Origin: Chitinophaga nivalis
GTDB taxonomy: Bacteria > Bacteroidota > Bacteroidia > Chitinophagales > Chitinophagaceae
Reading direction: 5' to 3'
Assembly (NCBI RefSeq): GCF_025989125.1
Contig: NZ_JAPDNR010000001.1
Coordinates: forward strand, 5,878,087 to 5,942,086
Length of the DNA stretch: 64,000 nt
The notes below the pieces were generated by a model that made no database searches, was not told the DNA's origin, and worked only from the letters and a program-made list of their open reading frames with translations. This document shows positions 1 through 9,061 of this stretch, piece after piece. Within the stretch, counting starts at the first letter, position 1. Every line of letters starts with the position of its first letter. The translations under genes and the position numbers were made by a program.

Positions 1-750
1 GGAGATACCGGTCAAAGCCAGATTCAGGCTAATATGCAGCTGATACAGCGTGAAGTGGAAAGGACCCAGATTTTGGGTTACCTGCAAGGGGTAGATCAGC
101 GATAAGCAGTTGGTATCACCGTCTATATTTCCTGTCACGTTAAAACTACCGGATAACGAGAGGAAGTTAAATACCGTTGCCAGTGCAGGAGCAGGCGTAA
201 CTGTCAAATTGCAGGCGGTTCCCTTGATGACGGCTTTCCAGGGCCTTAACGCTTCAAAGGCGGCAGGATAATGCATAAAATCCGCCACACTATCGGTAGA
301 AGAAAAAAACAGGACCGGCGCCTGCTGATCGCTGAAACCAAATTCCAGCAGGGCTGTTTCATCTGTAGCCAGATTGTCTGTTGTTTCCCCCACCTGTTTA
401 AAATGCCGGAACAATTCATCCGGCGAAAAGGTGGCCGGCAGGTGCAGGAACAATATCAGATTCCTTTCACGCACACCAGCGGTGGCATTATCAATATCGA
501 AAAGCAGGATATCTGTGCTGATGTCTGCGCAGGAAAGTATGTTTTTAATGGTGCCTGATAAGTACAGGTAAGAAGCACCGTTTTCCACGACTACGCTGTT
601 GGAAAGGACGCATGGATCAGGCGTAATTTCTTTTCCGAAACGACCGATAGCCAGCTGACCAACCAGGTTAGCGTCCAGTAGTATATCCTGTTTAGCGGCT
701 ATCTGCTGCACAATAGTAGAAAATGGGGTCAGGGTTGCGATATCAGACAT
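1..750 (-). CDS. Hypothetical protein, 3' end cut by the window edge
   Basis: An uninterrupted reading frame runs leftward from an ATG at 750 to the window edge, giving 250 codons with no stop. It starts MSDIATLTPF and reads as a soluble protein rich in beta-type hydrophobic/polar alternation, with no signal peptide or membrane helix. It lies 11 bp downstream of the 935-residue gene on the same strand, so the two are probably co-transcribed. I do not recognise the family. A large repetitive beta-rich protein is possible because only the N-terminal part is visible. The start is the first ATG after the upstream stop. Confidence concerns the gene being real, not any function. Confidence 0.7.
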   Translation of the reverse strand, partial: MSDIATLTPFSTIVQQIAAKQDILLDANLVGQLAIGRFGKEITPDPCVLSNSVVVENGASYLYLSGTIKNILSCADISTDILLFDIDNATAGVRERNLILFLHLPATFSPDELFRHFKQVGETTDNLATDETALLEFGFSDQQAPVLFFSSTDSVADFMHYPAAFEALRPWKAVIKGTACNLTVTPAPALATVFNFLSLSGSFNVTGNIDGDTNCLSLIYPLQVTQNLGPFHFTLYQLHISLNLALTGIS

Positions 751-761
751 ACGATATTTTT

Positions 762-3569
762 TTACAGTGGAACACCGGGATAGAGGAACTGGAAAAATGC
801 GCTGTAGAAAGCTTCTTTATTCAACAAATACACCATGGTTTTTGCAATGATATTAAACTGGTTAATATCAAAGAATTCACCCTGTCCTTCAAATACATAA
901 TCAAATACTTTCTCAAATTCTGCGTCAACCGTTGCGCGTGCAAAAATCTTGTACCGTACAAATCCCGCCACAGGTGCGTTTTTAACGGTCTTCAACATTT
1001 CTGCTTCTGTTTTTGCCTTGTCTTTGGGATCCAGATTGGTGTATGCTTTTTTAATAATCGATTTAAGCGTTGCACCCAGATAAGTTTTACCATTATCTTT
1101 TATTTCCATGGAGCCATCCGATAATAAATATGCTGTTGTTTTCAGCATAAAAAGGTTTCTGTTGGCGTTGCTATGTGTCGTAAATCTTTGTCCTGTTTCA
1201 ATCGCCAGCTGTTCACTGTTACAGTCTTTGCTGCCGCTTACAAAATTGCCGACGCGCTCATCTCCGCCATCGCCATGCCCCAGTAAATGACACCACTCTT
1301 GCGTTATATTCGCTGGTTCATCGGTATCTCTGGCCATTTTAAGGACCCGCCAGGACTTAACGGCTTCCGTACTTTCTTTGATGACACTATTAAAAAAGGG
1401 TGTTGCACCGAGTGAGTTTTTGGCATTGGCGACCGGATATTTATAATAAGGCTGAATACTTGCCATCACCGCTCCCGCCGCCGCACGCATGGTTTTATTG
1501 GCTTTCAGATAATTGCCTTTATTTTTGATGGTATTGCTTGTCTTTTTGAAATTAACAAACTGGGCATATACGGCAGGTGTCTGGAGAGAGATGGGCAGAT
1601 TTACATTGGTAAACCCATCTCCTTCTTTTTTGCTGATTTTATACGATTCCGGACGCCGCGGATCACCGGCGGTATACACTCCTTTTCTATAATAGAAAAA
1701 CTGAAAATTACTGAGCCGGTTGGCGTTGATCACGTTACCTGCCCGGCCGGCAGCCGGCACATAAGGCAGGTTACACAGGTAATAGAACACAACACTATTC
1801 GGTACTCTCATGCAGACATACCGGTCAGCGGCAGTAGGCTTTAACGCCGGCGCCTTTCTTGCCAGCGAGTGATTAGCCAGGTTCAGGTTTTCCCGCTTTT
1901 CTATTCCCAGGAAGGCTGCCAGATCAAAATCGGTGAATGTAAAATTCACCCGTTTGAGTACCGCATTCGCTTCTGCAATAAGGTTATTGAGATTACCGGC
2001 AAAATACCATAGAAAACTATCTTCGGTCGGTTGTTCACATCTGCCGATAGAGCCGCCGGCGCCAGTCTCCAGCGGATTAATCAGGTGGCTTTCCAGCGTA
2101 TCAGCAGTCTTATCATACACATAAAAAGGCTGATAGGTTCTTTGAAAATTAATAATCATCTCCCGGCCTCTCTTTCCCTGATGGGTACAGGCAGTAAACC
2201 GTGCCAGCATCCATTTTTTCAAGATCTCCCTATCTGCATCTGTACCTTTCTCCAGTTTTGTGTATATCATCTTATTATCTGCCCCAAACAATGTCGGCCA
2301 GGCAGGGGAATCAAAAGGCAGGATATTATAATCTCCGCTATACAGATAAATCTTATGCTGGGTGTTGTAAAACAAAATTCTATTATTCACCTGTTCATTG
2401 AGGGGGATGTCCAGGGTATTGCTCTGGCAATACATATAACCAGCGTCCCTTGCCCAATAAACAGCACTGCTCACATTGCCTACATAGGCACTCAGGCTGA
2501 AGAATCCGTACAGATAGAAGTTATGCGTGAGGGTGATATTTCCATTTGTATACGCACATGCGACACTGATATTGTCCAGTATTTTAGCTACCAGCCCATA
2601 AAGTACGCTGACATTAGTGTTTGTTGCCTCCCAGGTGAACGATACAAAGTTAGCCTGGGATATAGCAGCCAGTTTATCAAAGTAGGTAATGGAGTGAATG
2701 TAGTTTTTAAAATCCACGAGTGCCGGCAGGATTACATCACCTACATCCTTTAAAAAATAAAGTCCGGTGGTAGCAAATAAATCCGCCGGAATGGTACCGG
2801 CGCCCGCGGCCGGACATGCCAGCGCGATGAGTTTATTTTTTACTTCTGTCAGATTTTCCGGATAGTTTTTGAAATAACTTTCGTCTTCTTTCCTCGCTGC
2901 CAATCCTATTTTCACCCTTAGTTTATCAATACGTTCCTTATCGTCACGCCTGTTCTTTGCACGGCTGATCATTCTTTCCATCAGACAGGCGATGAAGTTG
3001 ACTTTGAGGTTGGGATTAACATCTGCCGCGTTCAAAAAGGCCGGCAGGATGGGCCTGACAGCGTCTGTCTTCGTATTAAACATCGTAGCGAATCTGCCAT
3101 CAGGTACATATAGTTGGGTCAGCTTCACCCCCACATCGATAATAGCAGCGGCATTGGGCAGTGGTAACTGCTTACCATCCAGGTATGCCAGCAAAGCTTC
3201 AAATCGTGCTCCTCCAAAAACCGAAGTGATCACAGTTTTCGTCTCCGGCTTTTTCAGGAAAACCAGAAACTGGTCCAGTACGATCTTTTTTGCTATCAGC
3301 CATTTCAGCGCTGCCTGGTCTGTCAGCGCGAAGGTTAATCCGGTATATGTTGCCTCTCCTGCAGCTTTCAGATCTGCTATTTCGGGGTCTATAAAGCTAA
3401 AATTGCCGGCATTTGTCAACAAAAAATTACAAACCCGGGCATACAATTCAAACGATGATTCAATAGGCTTATTATTTAAGAATGCTTCTAACAATGCCTT
3501 CGGATTTTTACCCGCTTTTAGATCGCTGGTAAAATCCATATCAACTTTGAAAGTCAGTTTACAGCTCAT
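762..3569 (-). CDS. Hypothetical 935-residue protein with a nuclease-like C-terminal motif
   Basis: The frame codes for 935 residues beginning MSCKLTFKVDMDF, without signal peptide or transmembrane segment. Most of it matches nothing I recognise. Around residues 755-800 there is a striking block, QEWCHLLGHGDGG followed by GNFVSGS and NSEQLAIE. This His-x-x-Gly-His ... Gly-Asn-x-Val ... Asn-Ser-Glu layout resembles the catalytic region of His/Asn-dependent (beta-beta-alpha metal type) nucleases, including toxin nucleases such as DNA/RNA non-specific endonucleases. That is inference from pattern only. The partner gene starts 11 bp downstream. Both are flanked on the other side by about 1 kb of non-coding DNA. 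The large uncharacterised N-terminal part could be a delivery or structural region, or the protein may not be a nuclease at all. Confidence 0.7.
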   Translation of the reverse strand: MSCKLTFKVDMDFTSDLKAGKNPKALLEAFLNNKPIESSFELYARVCNFLLTNAGNFSFIDPEIADLKAAGEATYTGLTFALTDQAALKWLIAKKIVLDQFLVFLKKPETKTVITSVFGGARFEALLAYLDGKQLPLPNAAAIIDVGVKLTQLYVPDGRFATMFNTKTDAVRPILPAFLNAADVNPNLKVNFIACLMERMISRAKNRRDDKERIDKLRVKIGLAARKEDESYFKNYPENLTEVKNKLIALACPAAGAGTIPADLFATTGLYFLKDVGDVILPALVDFKNYIHSITYFDKLAAISQANFVSFTWEATNTNVSVLYGLVAKILDNISVACAYTNGNITLTHNFYLYGFFSLSAYVGNVSSAVYWARDAGYMYCQSNTLDIPLNEQVNNRILFYNTQHKIYLYSGDYNILPFDSPAWPTLFGADNKMIYTKLEKGTDADREILKKWMLARFTACTHQGKRGREMIINFQRTYQPFYVYDKTADTLESHLINPLETGAGGSIGRCEQPTEDSFLWYFAGNLNNLIAEANAVLKRVNFTFTDFDLAAFLGIEKRENLNLANHSLARKAPALKPTAADRYVCMRVPNSVVFYYLCNLPYVPAAGRAGNVINANRLSNFQFFYYRKGVYTAGDPRRPESYKISKKEGDGFTNVNLPISLQTPAVYAQFVNFKKTSNTIKNKGNYLKANKTMRAAAGAVMASIQPYYKYPVANAKNSLGATPFFNSVIKESTEAVKSWRVLKMARDTDEPANITQEWCHLLGHGDGGDERVGNFVSGSKDCNSEQLAIETGQRFTTHSNANRNLFMLKTTAYLLSDGSMEIKDNGKTYLGATLKSIIKKAYTNLDPKDKAKTEAEMLKTVKNAPVAGFVRYKIFARATVDAEFEKVFDYVFEGQGEFFDINQFNIIAKTMVYLLNKEAFYSAFFQFLYPGVPL

Positions 3570-4501
3570 TTTGGTTTAATTATAATGAGGTAAGAAAAAG
3601 AGGAGGCGCGCATTTATACATCTTACCAGATGATAAATCCACTACGATGGATAGCTCCATTGGTTATTTTGATCTCACACGTCATGCCTTTTTACAGGCG
3701 ATAATGCGTGTTTGAACCGTACCCCTTCCGATTGTTGCAGATTAATGTCTTAAAATTCACGATGACCTTCCTGCCGGAATCCTGTGCATGCAGCACCCTG
3801 GAAAAACAGACAGCTTAAAATGGAAAAGTTACTTTGCAGATACTTCATAGCTCATAGCAGGGGCGAATTTGTTTAAGAAGATGTAGAGATAAAAAATTGA
3901 TTTCAACGGTATATCAGCCATCAACGCTTATTCTTCTATCATGACAGTGCATTCTCCGCGACTATACTGAGGGCTTGCTTTTGTCCCCGCAAGATATAAA
4001 CAAAGCCTAAATATTTATCACGTAGGAATACTTTTTTTTCTTGCGTATAACTACGGTTGTATATAGCCTACCGCAACCGACAGCCTGTTTGACGATGTAT
4101 GTAATGACCTATTACAGCGATGATTTTATTCATTTATGTCCTGTTATCACTGTCGGAAAATATACAGGAAGATGAAAACATTTTTACGTCCATCATAAAA
4201 ACATTTACCTGGGAAGCACCTATTATCTGCATCGAAGCAATGACTGCAAACGCTGTTTTTTAATTACAGGTAGCAAAGCAGTAAAAGCGGCGTGATACGA
4301 ACCAGCTATAAAAAAACGGTAACGAGATCAGGCCGTGTGCGAACAGCGCTTTCAAATTACCCTTCGCTAAATACAAGGTCCTGACACTTATTTCTCACAG
4401 CCAGAAAATGCCGTCGAAGTAAACAAAAGATATTATATAATGACAGGCGATGTCGCCACTTAAAACAGTCTTCCACAACCAATTAAAATACAGTCATATT
4501 T

Positions 4502-4530
4502 AAATGATAAATTTATATCATTTATCATTT
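4502..4530. repeat. 10-bp inverted repeat upstream of adhesin operon
   Basis: AAATGATAAA (4502-4511) and TTTATCATTT (4521-4530) are perfect inverted copies separated by 9 bases. The repeat lies 43 bases upstream of the candidate -7 box and 103 bases upstream of the first adhesin-operon start codon. An operator is possible; chance in an A+T-rich stretch cannot be excluded. Confidence 0.4.
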
Positions 4531-4572
4531 AATATATATGTTTAATTTATATACACATCCAATTAATGTATA

Positions 4573-4580
4573 TACCTTTG
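4573..4580 (+). promoter_or_regulatory. Candidate -7 box for the adhesin operon
   Basis: TACCTTTG matches the Bacteroidota -7 consensus TAnnTTTG and lies 53 bases before the start codon at 4634. No clear TTTG -33 element sits at the expected 19-base spacing, so the assignment rests on the -7 match and the A+T-rich context. Confidence 0.45.
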
Positions 4581-4633
4581 CAATCATTTCAATTACATAG
4601 CTAATAATTATTACATAATCCTGTATCTATAAA

Positions 4634-7600
4634 ATGAGCGGAATACTACGTATCCTCGCACTGGCAGCGCTATTTCTGCTGACAGGCCGTGCTTTGCATG
4701 CACAGAACTGTACGATTAACGCAGGCGTTACTACGGCTGTCTGTCCTAATGATCAATTCCTACTCTCCGGATCCAGTAGTGGCCTGATAGCCGTTAATCC
4801 GGTGTGGACACAAATCAGTGGCCCGGCTGTTATTATCAAACAACCGGCGCAGCTGAAAACAGCAGTATCGGGTTATACCGCCGGCAATACTTATAAGTTC
4901 AGGCTTTCTGCAAAATGCACAGATGGTTCTCTCATCTATGACGAGGTAGTGTATACGACTCATCCTGCTACGCTGGCCAATGCAGGTGCAGATATCAGTA
5001 TCTGCGCTCCCGGCAGTCAGCTCCATGCCAATACAGTGGGCGCCGGAGAAACCGGTACCTGGACCATTGAAGGCAATGCGAACGGCATCAGCTTTTCCCC
5101 TTCGCAACTTAACAATCCAAATCTCACGATTACCAGCAATCCGGAACAAGCCGGTACGGCCACCTTACGCTGGACGATTACCAGCAACAACTCCTGTCGC
5201 TCCTACGATGACATCGTCATCACCCATCCGGGTGGTGTGATGCCCGTTACAGCCGGCACCGATCAGGTGCTCAGCCACTGTTATACCACTACACAAAGCA
5301 CGCAACTACACGCCTCTTTTGGCGGCAACAATACGAACGGACAACAAGGTACCTGGTCTGTATTGAGCGGGCCTACTGTTCCGGCATTCAGCAATATACA
5401 TGACAATCATGCCACGGTTTCCAACCTCAGTACCGGCACCTATAAATTACGCTGGACAGTACAGGGCCCCTGTGCCAATGGGGTTGCCGATGTAGTACTG
5501 ACAGTTCCCACCGGCACACAATCTGTTACGGTGGCAAAGGATGGTAACGCCACTTTCTGTGATGGCCGCAGTTCTACCATCATTACCGGCCTTTCACCGG
5601 CATATGCTGGTGAAACCATCACCTGGAGCCGGGAATCAGGCACCGGTGATATCGTATCTCCTCATACTCCTGCTACAGAAATCAGTAATCTTACCGGTGT
5701 CAAAAGTGTTTTCAGTTACACTATCAGCAATCCTGTTACCGGTTGTCAGACTACGGGGAAGTATACCATCAATTATACGGCGCCTCCCACTATCACGGCG
5801 CCCTCTCCGGTACTGGCGCCATGTGATGCCACCCTGGTCACCATCCAATACAACTACACGGGTGGCGACAAAACACAGTGGGCATTGATCAGCGCTCCTG
5901 CCGGTGTAAGTACAACGGATTTCGCAGATGCCGGTCAGCCTTTGTTGCTGCCACCCTATACCGTTCCCGGCACCTACCTGGTGCGCCTGAAAAGAACCAC
6001 CAACAATGGCTTTGGCGGATGTCAGGATCAGTATGCAGATGTATATGTGCAGATTGCCCAATCTCCTACTGCTGCCAATGCCGGTACCAGACAGGTATTA
6101 GCTTGTAAGATTACAGAAACCCATCTCGCCGGAAATACACCGGTCATCGGTACAGGTACCTGGTCACAGATAAGCGGCCCCAATACGGCCAGGATTGCGG
6201 ATAAAAAAGATCCTACCACCCTGATCGATGGTTTGATCAACGGCACCTATACTTTCCGGTGGATCATCAGTGGTGGTAAAGGTTGTCCTAATCAACAGGC
6301 AGATGTACAGGTAGTCGTATCAGATATCAATCCAACTGCTGCAGCTGCGGGACCCGATGTCACCATCTGTAACGCCAGTCCTTATAAATTACAGGGCAAC
6401 AAACCTACCTTAAATGAAAATGGTGTATGGACAGTTACGCCCAACGCAGGCGTCGTCTTCTCAGACCCTACTGATCCACAGGCCACAGTAGACGGGCTGG
6501 CTCCCAATATTAGCTATACCTTCACCTGGACCATCAAAAATTCCTGCGGACAGGATGCTGCCCAGGTACGGGTTACTACTTCTGCTACTGCAGGTCCCAA
6601 ACAGGCAAATGCAGGCCCTGACCAGTGTTTACCTACCGGCACTGCCGGCCTCTCCCTGGCAGGTAATGCGCCTACTAACGGTGAAACAGGCAAATGGTCG
6701 CTGATAACCGGCAACAGCATTACCTTTACCAATCCCAATGCTAATAACACAGGTGTTACCGGCGCCACCGACGGTAGTTATCAATTACAATGGCGGCTCA
6801 GTAAAAATGGCTGTCCGGATACCTACGACACAGTTTTATATACCATCTCAGCGCCTGCTACCACTGCAGCCGCTGGCAATAATCAACAACTTTGCGATGC
6901 TAAAACCATTGCCCTCAATGGGAATACACCCGCTATTGGCAGCGGCTACTGGACGCAGCAACAGGGCCCCGGCGGTATTACAATAGTAGCGCCGGCATCA
7001 CCGGCAACCGCTGTCAATAACCTGGCAGATGGTCGTTATATCTTCCGCTGGACCATTAGTAATGGTGCCTGTGCAGCTAATTTCAGTGACGTCACATTTG
7101 ATATTACTTCACCACCTACCATCGCCAATGCAGGTCCTGATCAAATCGTCTGTGGCGTAAACACTGCTGCACTGGCAGGTAATACGATTACTACCGGCAC
7201 TGGCACCTGGAGCGTTATCAGCGGACCATCCAATCCTAAATTCGCTAATCCTGCCGCTCCTGCCACCACTGTTTCCGAACTGAAAACAGGTGTTTATAAG
7301 CTGCTATGGACCGCCAACAGCGGCCCGGATTGCCCAGTGAGTACCGACGAAGTTGTATTGACGGTAAGAGAAAAAGCAAAAGTGCAGACACTCACCCAAC
7401 AGCTATGTAATGCTACTTCCGCGGTAGTCAGTGCCAATGAAGGCAGTATCGGATCCTGGACACAAACAGGTGGTCCGGCAGGAACTATTATTGCGGCCAA
7501 TTCCGGCAACTCCGCTGTTATCACGAATATGATTCCTGGTAATACCTATCAGTTTACCTATACGATTGCCGCCGTTCCGGGTTGTGCAAGTTCCAGCGCC

Positions 7601-9043
7601 GCCACCACTGTTATTACCAGTGCGCTGCCTTCTCCGGCTGATGCAGGTGCGGACCAGCAATTCTGTTTACCTGAGGGTCAAACAAATGTGACGGCCACCC
7701 TCGCAGCCAGCGCACCTGCCAGCGGCGTAGGTACGTGGACGTTAGCCACCAAGCCGGCAGGTGTACCAGACCCTGTTATTAAAAATCCGTCGCTGCTAAA
7801 TACGCAGGTGGAGCAGCTGCAGCCGGGCATCTATGTTTTCAGCTGGACCGTTTCCAATGGCCACTGTACCAGCAACACAGACATTATGCGCATCGTTGTA
7901 TCTGCAACACCATCAGATCCGCTACCAGGTGCAGATCAGACCAATGCCTGTATCAACAATATCCTGCTCAATGCTACCACGCCCACATCCGGCATTGGTA
8001 CCTGGAGCTTTGAAACTGTTCCTAACGGCAACACCGCCATTATTGAAGGCATCAACTCCCCTTCCACCAAAGTATTGGGTACCCAGGTAGGACAGTACAC
8101 CTTCCGCTGGACTGTCAGCAATGGTGTATGCGCCTCCAAGTCGGCCCTGATAAATGTAAACGTTACTTCTACTCCTCCTAACCCCGCTGTAGCTAATGTC
8201 GATAATCTCGTAGCCGGTGAACATTGTATAGGCAGCGGAACAGGTACAAATATTAAGTTAAATGCGAACGCACCACAGGGTATTGAAACCGGCAAGTGGA
8301 CCATCACCTATGCAGATGGCAGCCCTGTTGCTTTATCCTTTACAGATAATGATCCGACCACTACGGTCGCTAATGTTGGACCAGGCGCTTATCTGTTGCG
8401 TTGGGCCATTACCTCCGGCAGTTGTGCCAGTATCAGCGATTTGCCGATAACAGTATATGCGTCTCCGACGCCTGCCGATGCAGGTGTTTCCCGCGATATC
8501 TGTCTTTATTCCCCACTCACTTTAGCCGCTCAACCACCTGCAGTGGGCACCGGGAAATGGTCTATCCTCGCTACACCAGGTACAGCACCTGCCTTCGATA
8601 ACGACCAGGATCCTGTTACCAGCGTAACAGGACTCGCTGTGGGCGCCTATAAATTCAGATGGACGACCAGCCATGGTATTTGCCCTGTCAGCACGGCGGA
8701 TGTAACTGTTAATGTAGACGACTGTGGTATCAAAGTGGTAAAAACAGCCAGCATACCCGTACAGCAAGCAGATGGTTCCTATGATGTAACCTTCACCTTC
8801 AAACTCTCCAATCCGGGTAGTCTTGTTACCATCAATAATGTGCTGCTGACAGATTATATACCTGCAGGCCTGCCGGCAAATGCTACCTATACGGTGCTAA
8901 ACCATAGTATCTCCGGCATTGGGGGTTACAACAATTCCTTCGACGGAAAGAATGATACAAACGTACTCCTGGCAAATACCGCCTCGCTGGCTGCTGGAAC
9001 TACTGCAACCATTACGATTACCATTAATGTAAAATTTTTCTAG
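4634..9043 (+). CDS. Secreted Ig/PKD-like repeat protein, first gene of adhesin operon
   Basis: 1469 residues with an N-terminal signal peptide ending around LHAQ (residues 1-24). The body is about fifteen repeats of 80-100 residues. Each opens with a version of ANAGPDQxxC, then LxGNxPxxGxGTW, and closes with GxYxFRWTISxGxC. This is typical of PKD/Ig-like surface proteins of Bacteroidota, and the regular cysteines may form disulfides. The last ~110 residues are a DUF11-like domain (IKVVKTASIPVQQADGSY...). This domain is clearly related to the first domain of the next gene. No T9SS C-terminal sorting domain follows: the protein stops at ITINVKFF. It may be a shortened or split relative of the downstream giant protein, or be retained through partners. 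The giant gene starts 18 bp later, so they form an operon. Confidence 0.85.
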   Translation: MSGILRILALAALFLLTGRALHAQNCTINAGVTTAVCPNDQFLLSGSSSGLIAVNPVWTQISGPAVIIKQPAQLKTAVSGYTAGNTYKFRLSAKCTDGSLIYDEVVYTTHPATLANAGADISICAPGSQLHANTVGAGETGTWTIEGNANGISFSPSQLNNPNLTITSNPEQAGTATLRWTITSNNSCRSYDDIVITHPGGVMPVTAGTDQVLSHCYTTTQSTQLHASFGGNNTNGQQGTWSVLSGPTVPAFSNIHDNHATVSNLSTGTYKLRWTVQGPCANGVADVVLTVPTGTQSVTVAKDGNATFCDGRSSTIITGLSPAYAGETITWSRESGTGDIVSPHTPATEISNLTGVKSVFSYTISNPVTGCQTTGKYTINYTAPPTITAPSPVLAPCDATLVTIQYNYTGGDKTQWALISAPAGVSTTDFADAGQPLLLPPYTVPGTYLVRLKRTTNNGFGGCQDQYADVYVQIAQSPTAANAGTRQVLACKITETHLAGNTPVIGTGTWSQISGPNTARIADKKDPTTLIDGLINGTYTFRWIISGGKGCPNQQADVQVVVSDINPTAAAAGPDVTICNASPYKLQGNKPTLNENGVWTVTPNAGVVFSDPTDPQATVDGLAPNISYTFTWTIKNSCGQDAAQVRVTTSATAGPKQANAGPDQCLPTGTAGLSLAGNAPTNGETGKWSLITGNSITFTNPNANNTGVTGATDGSYQLQWRLSKNGCPDTYDTVLYTISAPATTAAAGNNQQLCDAKTIALNGNTPAIGSGYWTQQQGPGGITIVAPASPATAVNNLADGRYIFRWTISNGACAANFSDVTFDITSPPTIANAGPDQIVCGVNTAALAGNTITTGTGTWSVISGPSNPKFANPAAPATTVSELKTGVYKLLWTANSGPDCPVSTDEVVLTVREKAKVQTLTQQLCNATSAVVSANEGSIGSWTQTGGPAGTIIAANSGNSAVITNMIPGNTYQFTYTIAAVPGCASSSAATTVITSALPSPADAGADQQFCLPEGQTNVTATLAASAPASGVGTWTLATKPAGVPDPVIKNPSLLNTQVEQLQPGIYVFSWTVSNGHCTSNTDIMRIVVSATPSDPLPGADQTNACINNILLNATTPTSGIGTWSFETVPNGNTAIIEGINSPSTKVLGTQVGQYTFRWTVSNGVCASKSALINVNVTSTPPNPAVANVDNLVAGEHCIGSGTGTNIKLNANAPQGIETGKWTITYADGSPVALSFTDNDPTTTVANVGPGAYLLRWAITSGSCASISDLPITVYASPTPADAGVSRDICLYSPLTLAAQPPAVGTGKWSILATPGTAPAFDNDQDPVTSVTGLAVGAYKFRWTTSHGICPVSTADVTVNVDDCGIKVVKTASIPVQQADGSYDVTFTFKLSNPGSLVTINNVLLTDYIPAGLPANATYTVLNHSISGIGGYNNSFDGKNDTNVLLANTASLAAGTTATITITINVKFF

Positions 9044-9061
9044 CAGCCTAACGATCATCTT

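Larger units (their letters stand above)
3570..4633. other. Long intergenic region between divergent genes
   Basis: About 1.06 kb with no convincing gene on either strand. It separates the divergently read 935-residue gene and the adhesin operon, so it must carry promoters for both. The last 150 bases are very A+T-rich and hold an inverted repeat and a Bacteroidota-type -7 box, listed separately. I see no RNA gene, riboswitch or insertion sequence in the remainder. Confidence 0.6.

Noticed and set aside
723..1124. A 133-codon plus-strand frame over the start of the window
   Set aside because: It is Cys/Phe-rich and antisense to two well-formed minus-strand genes.
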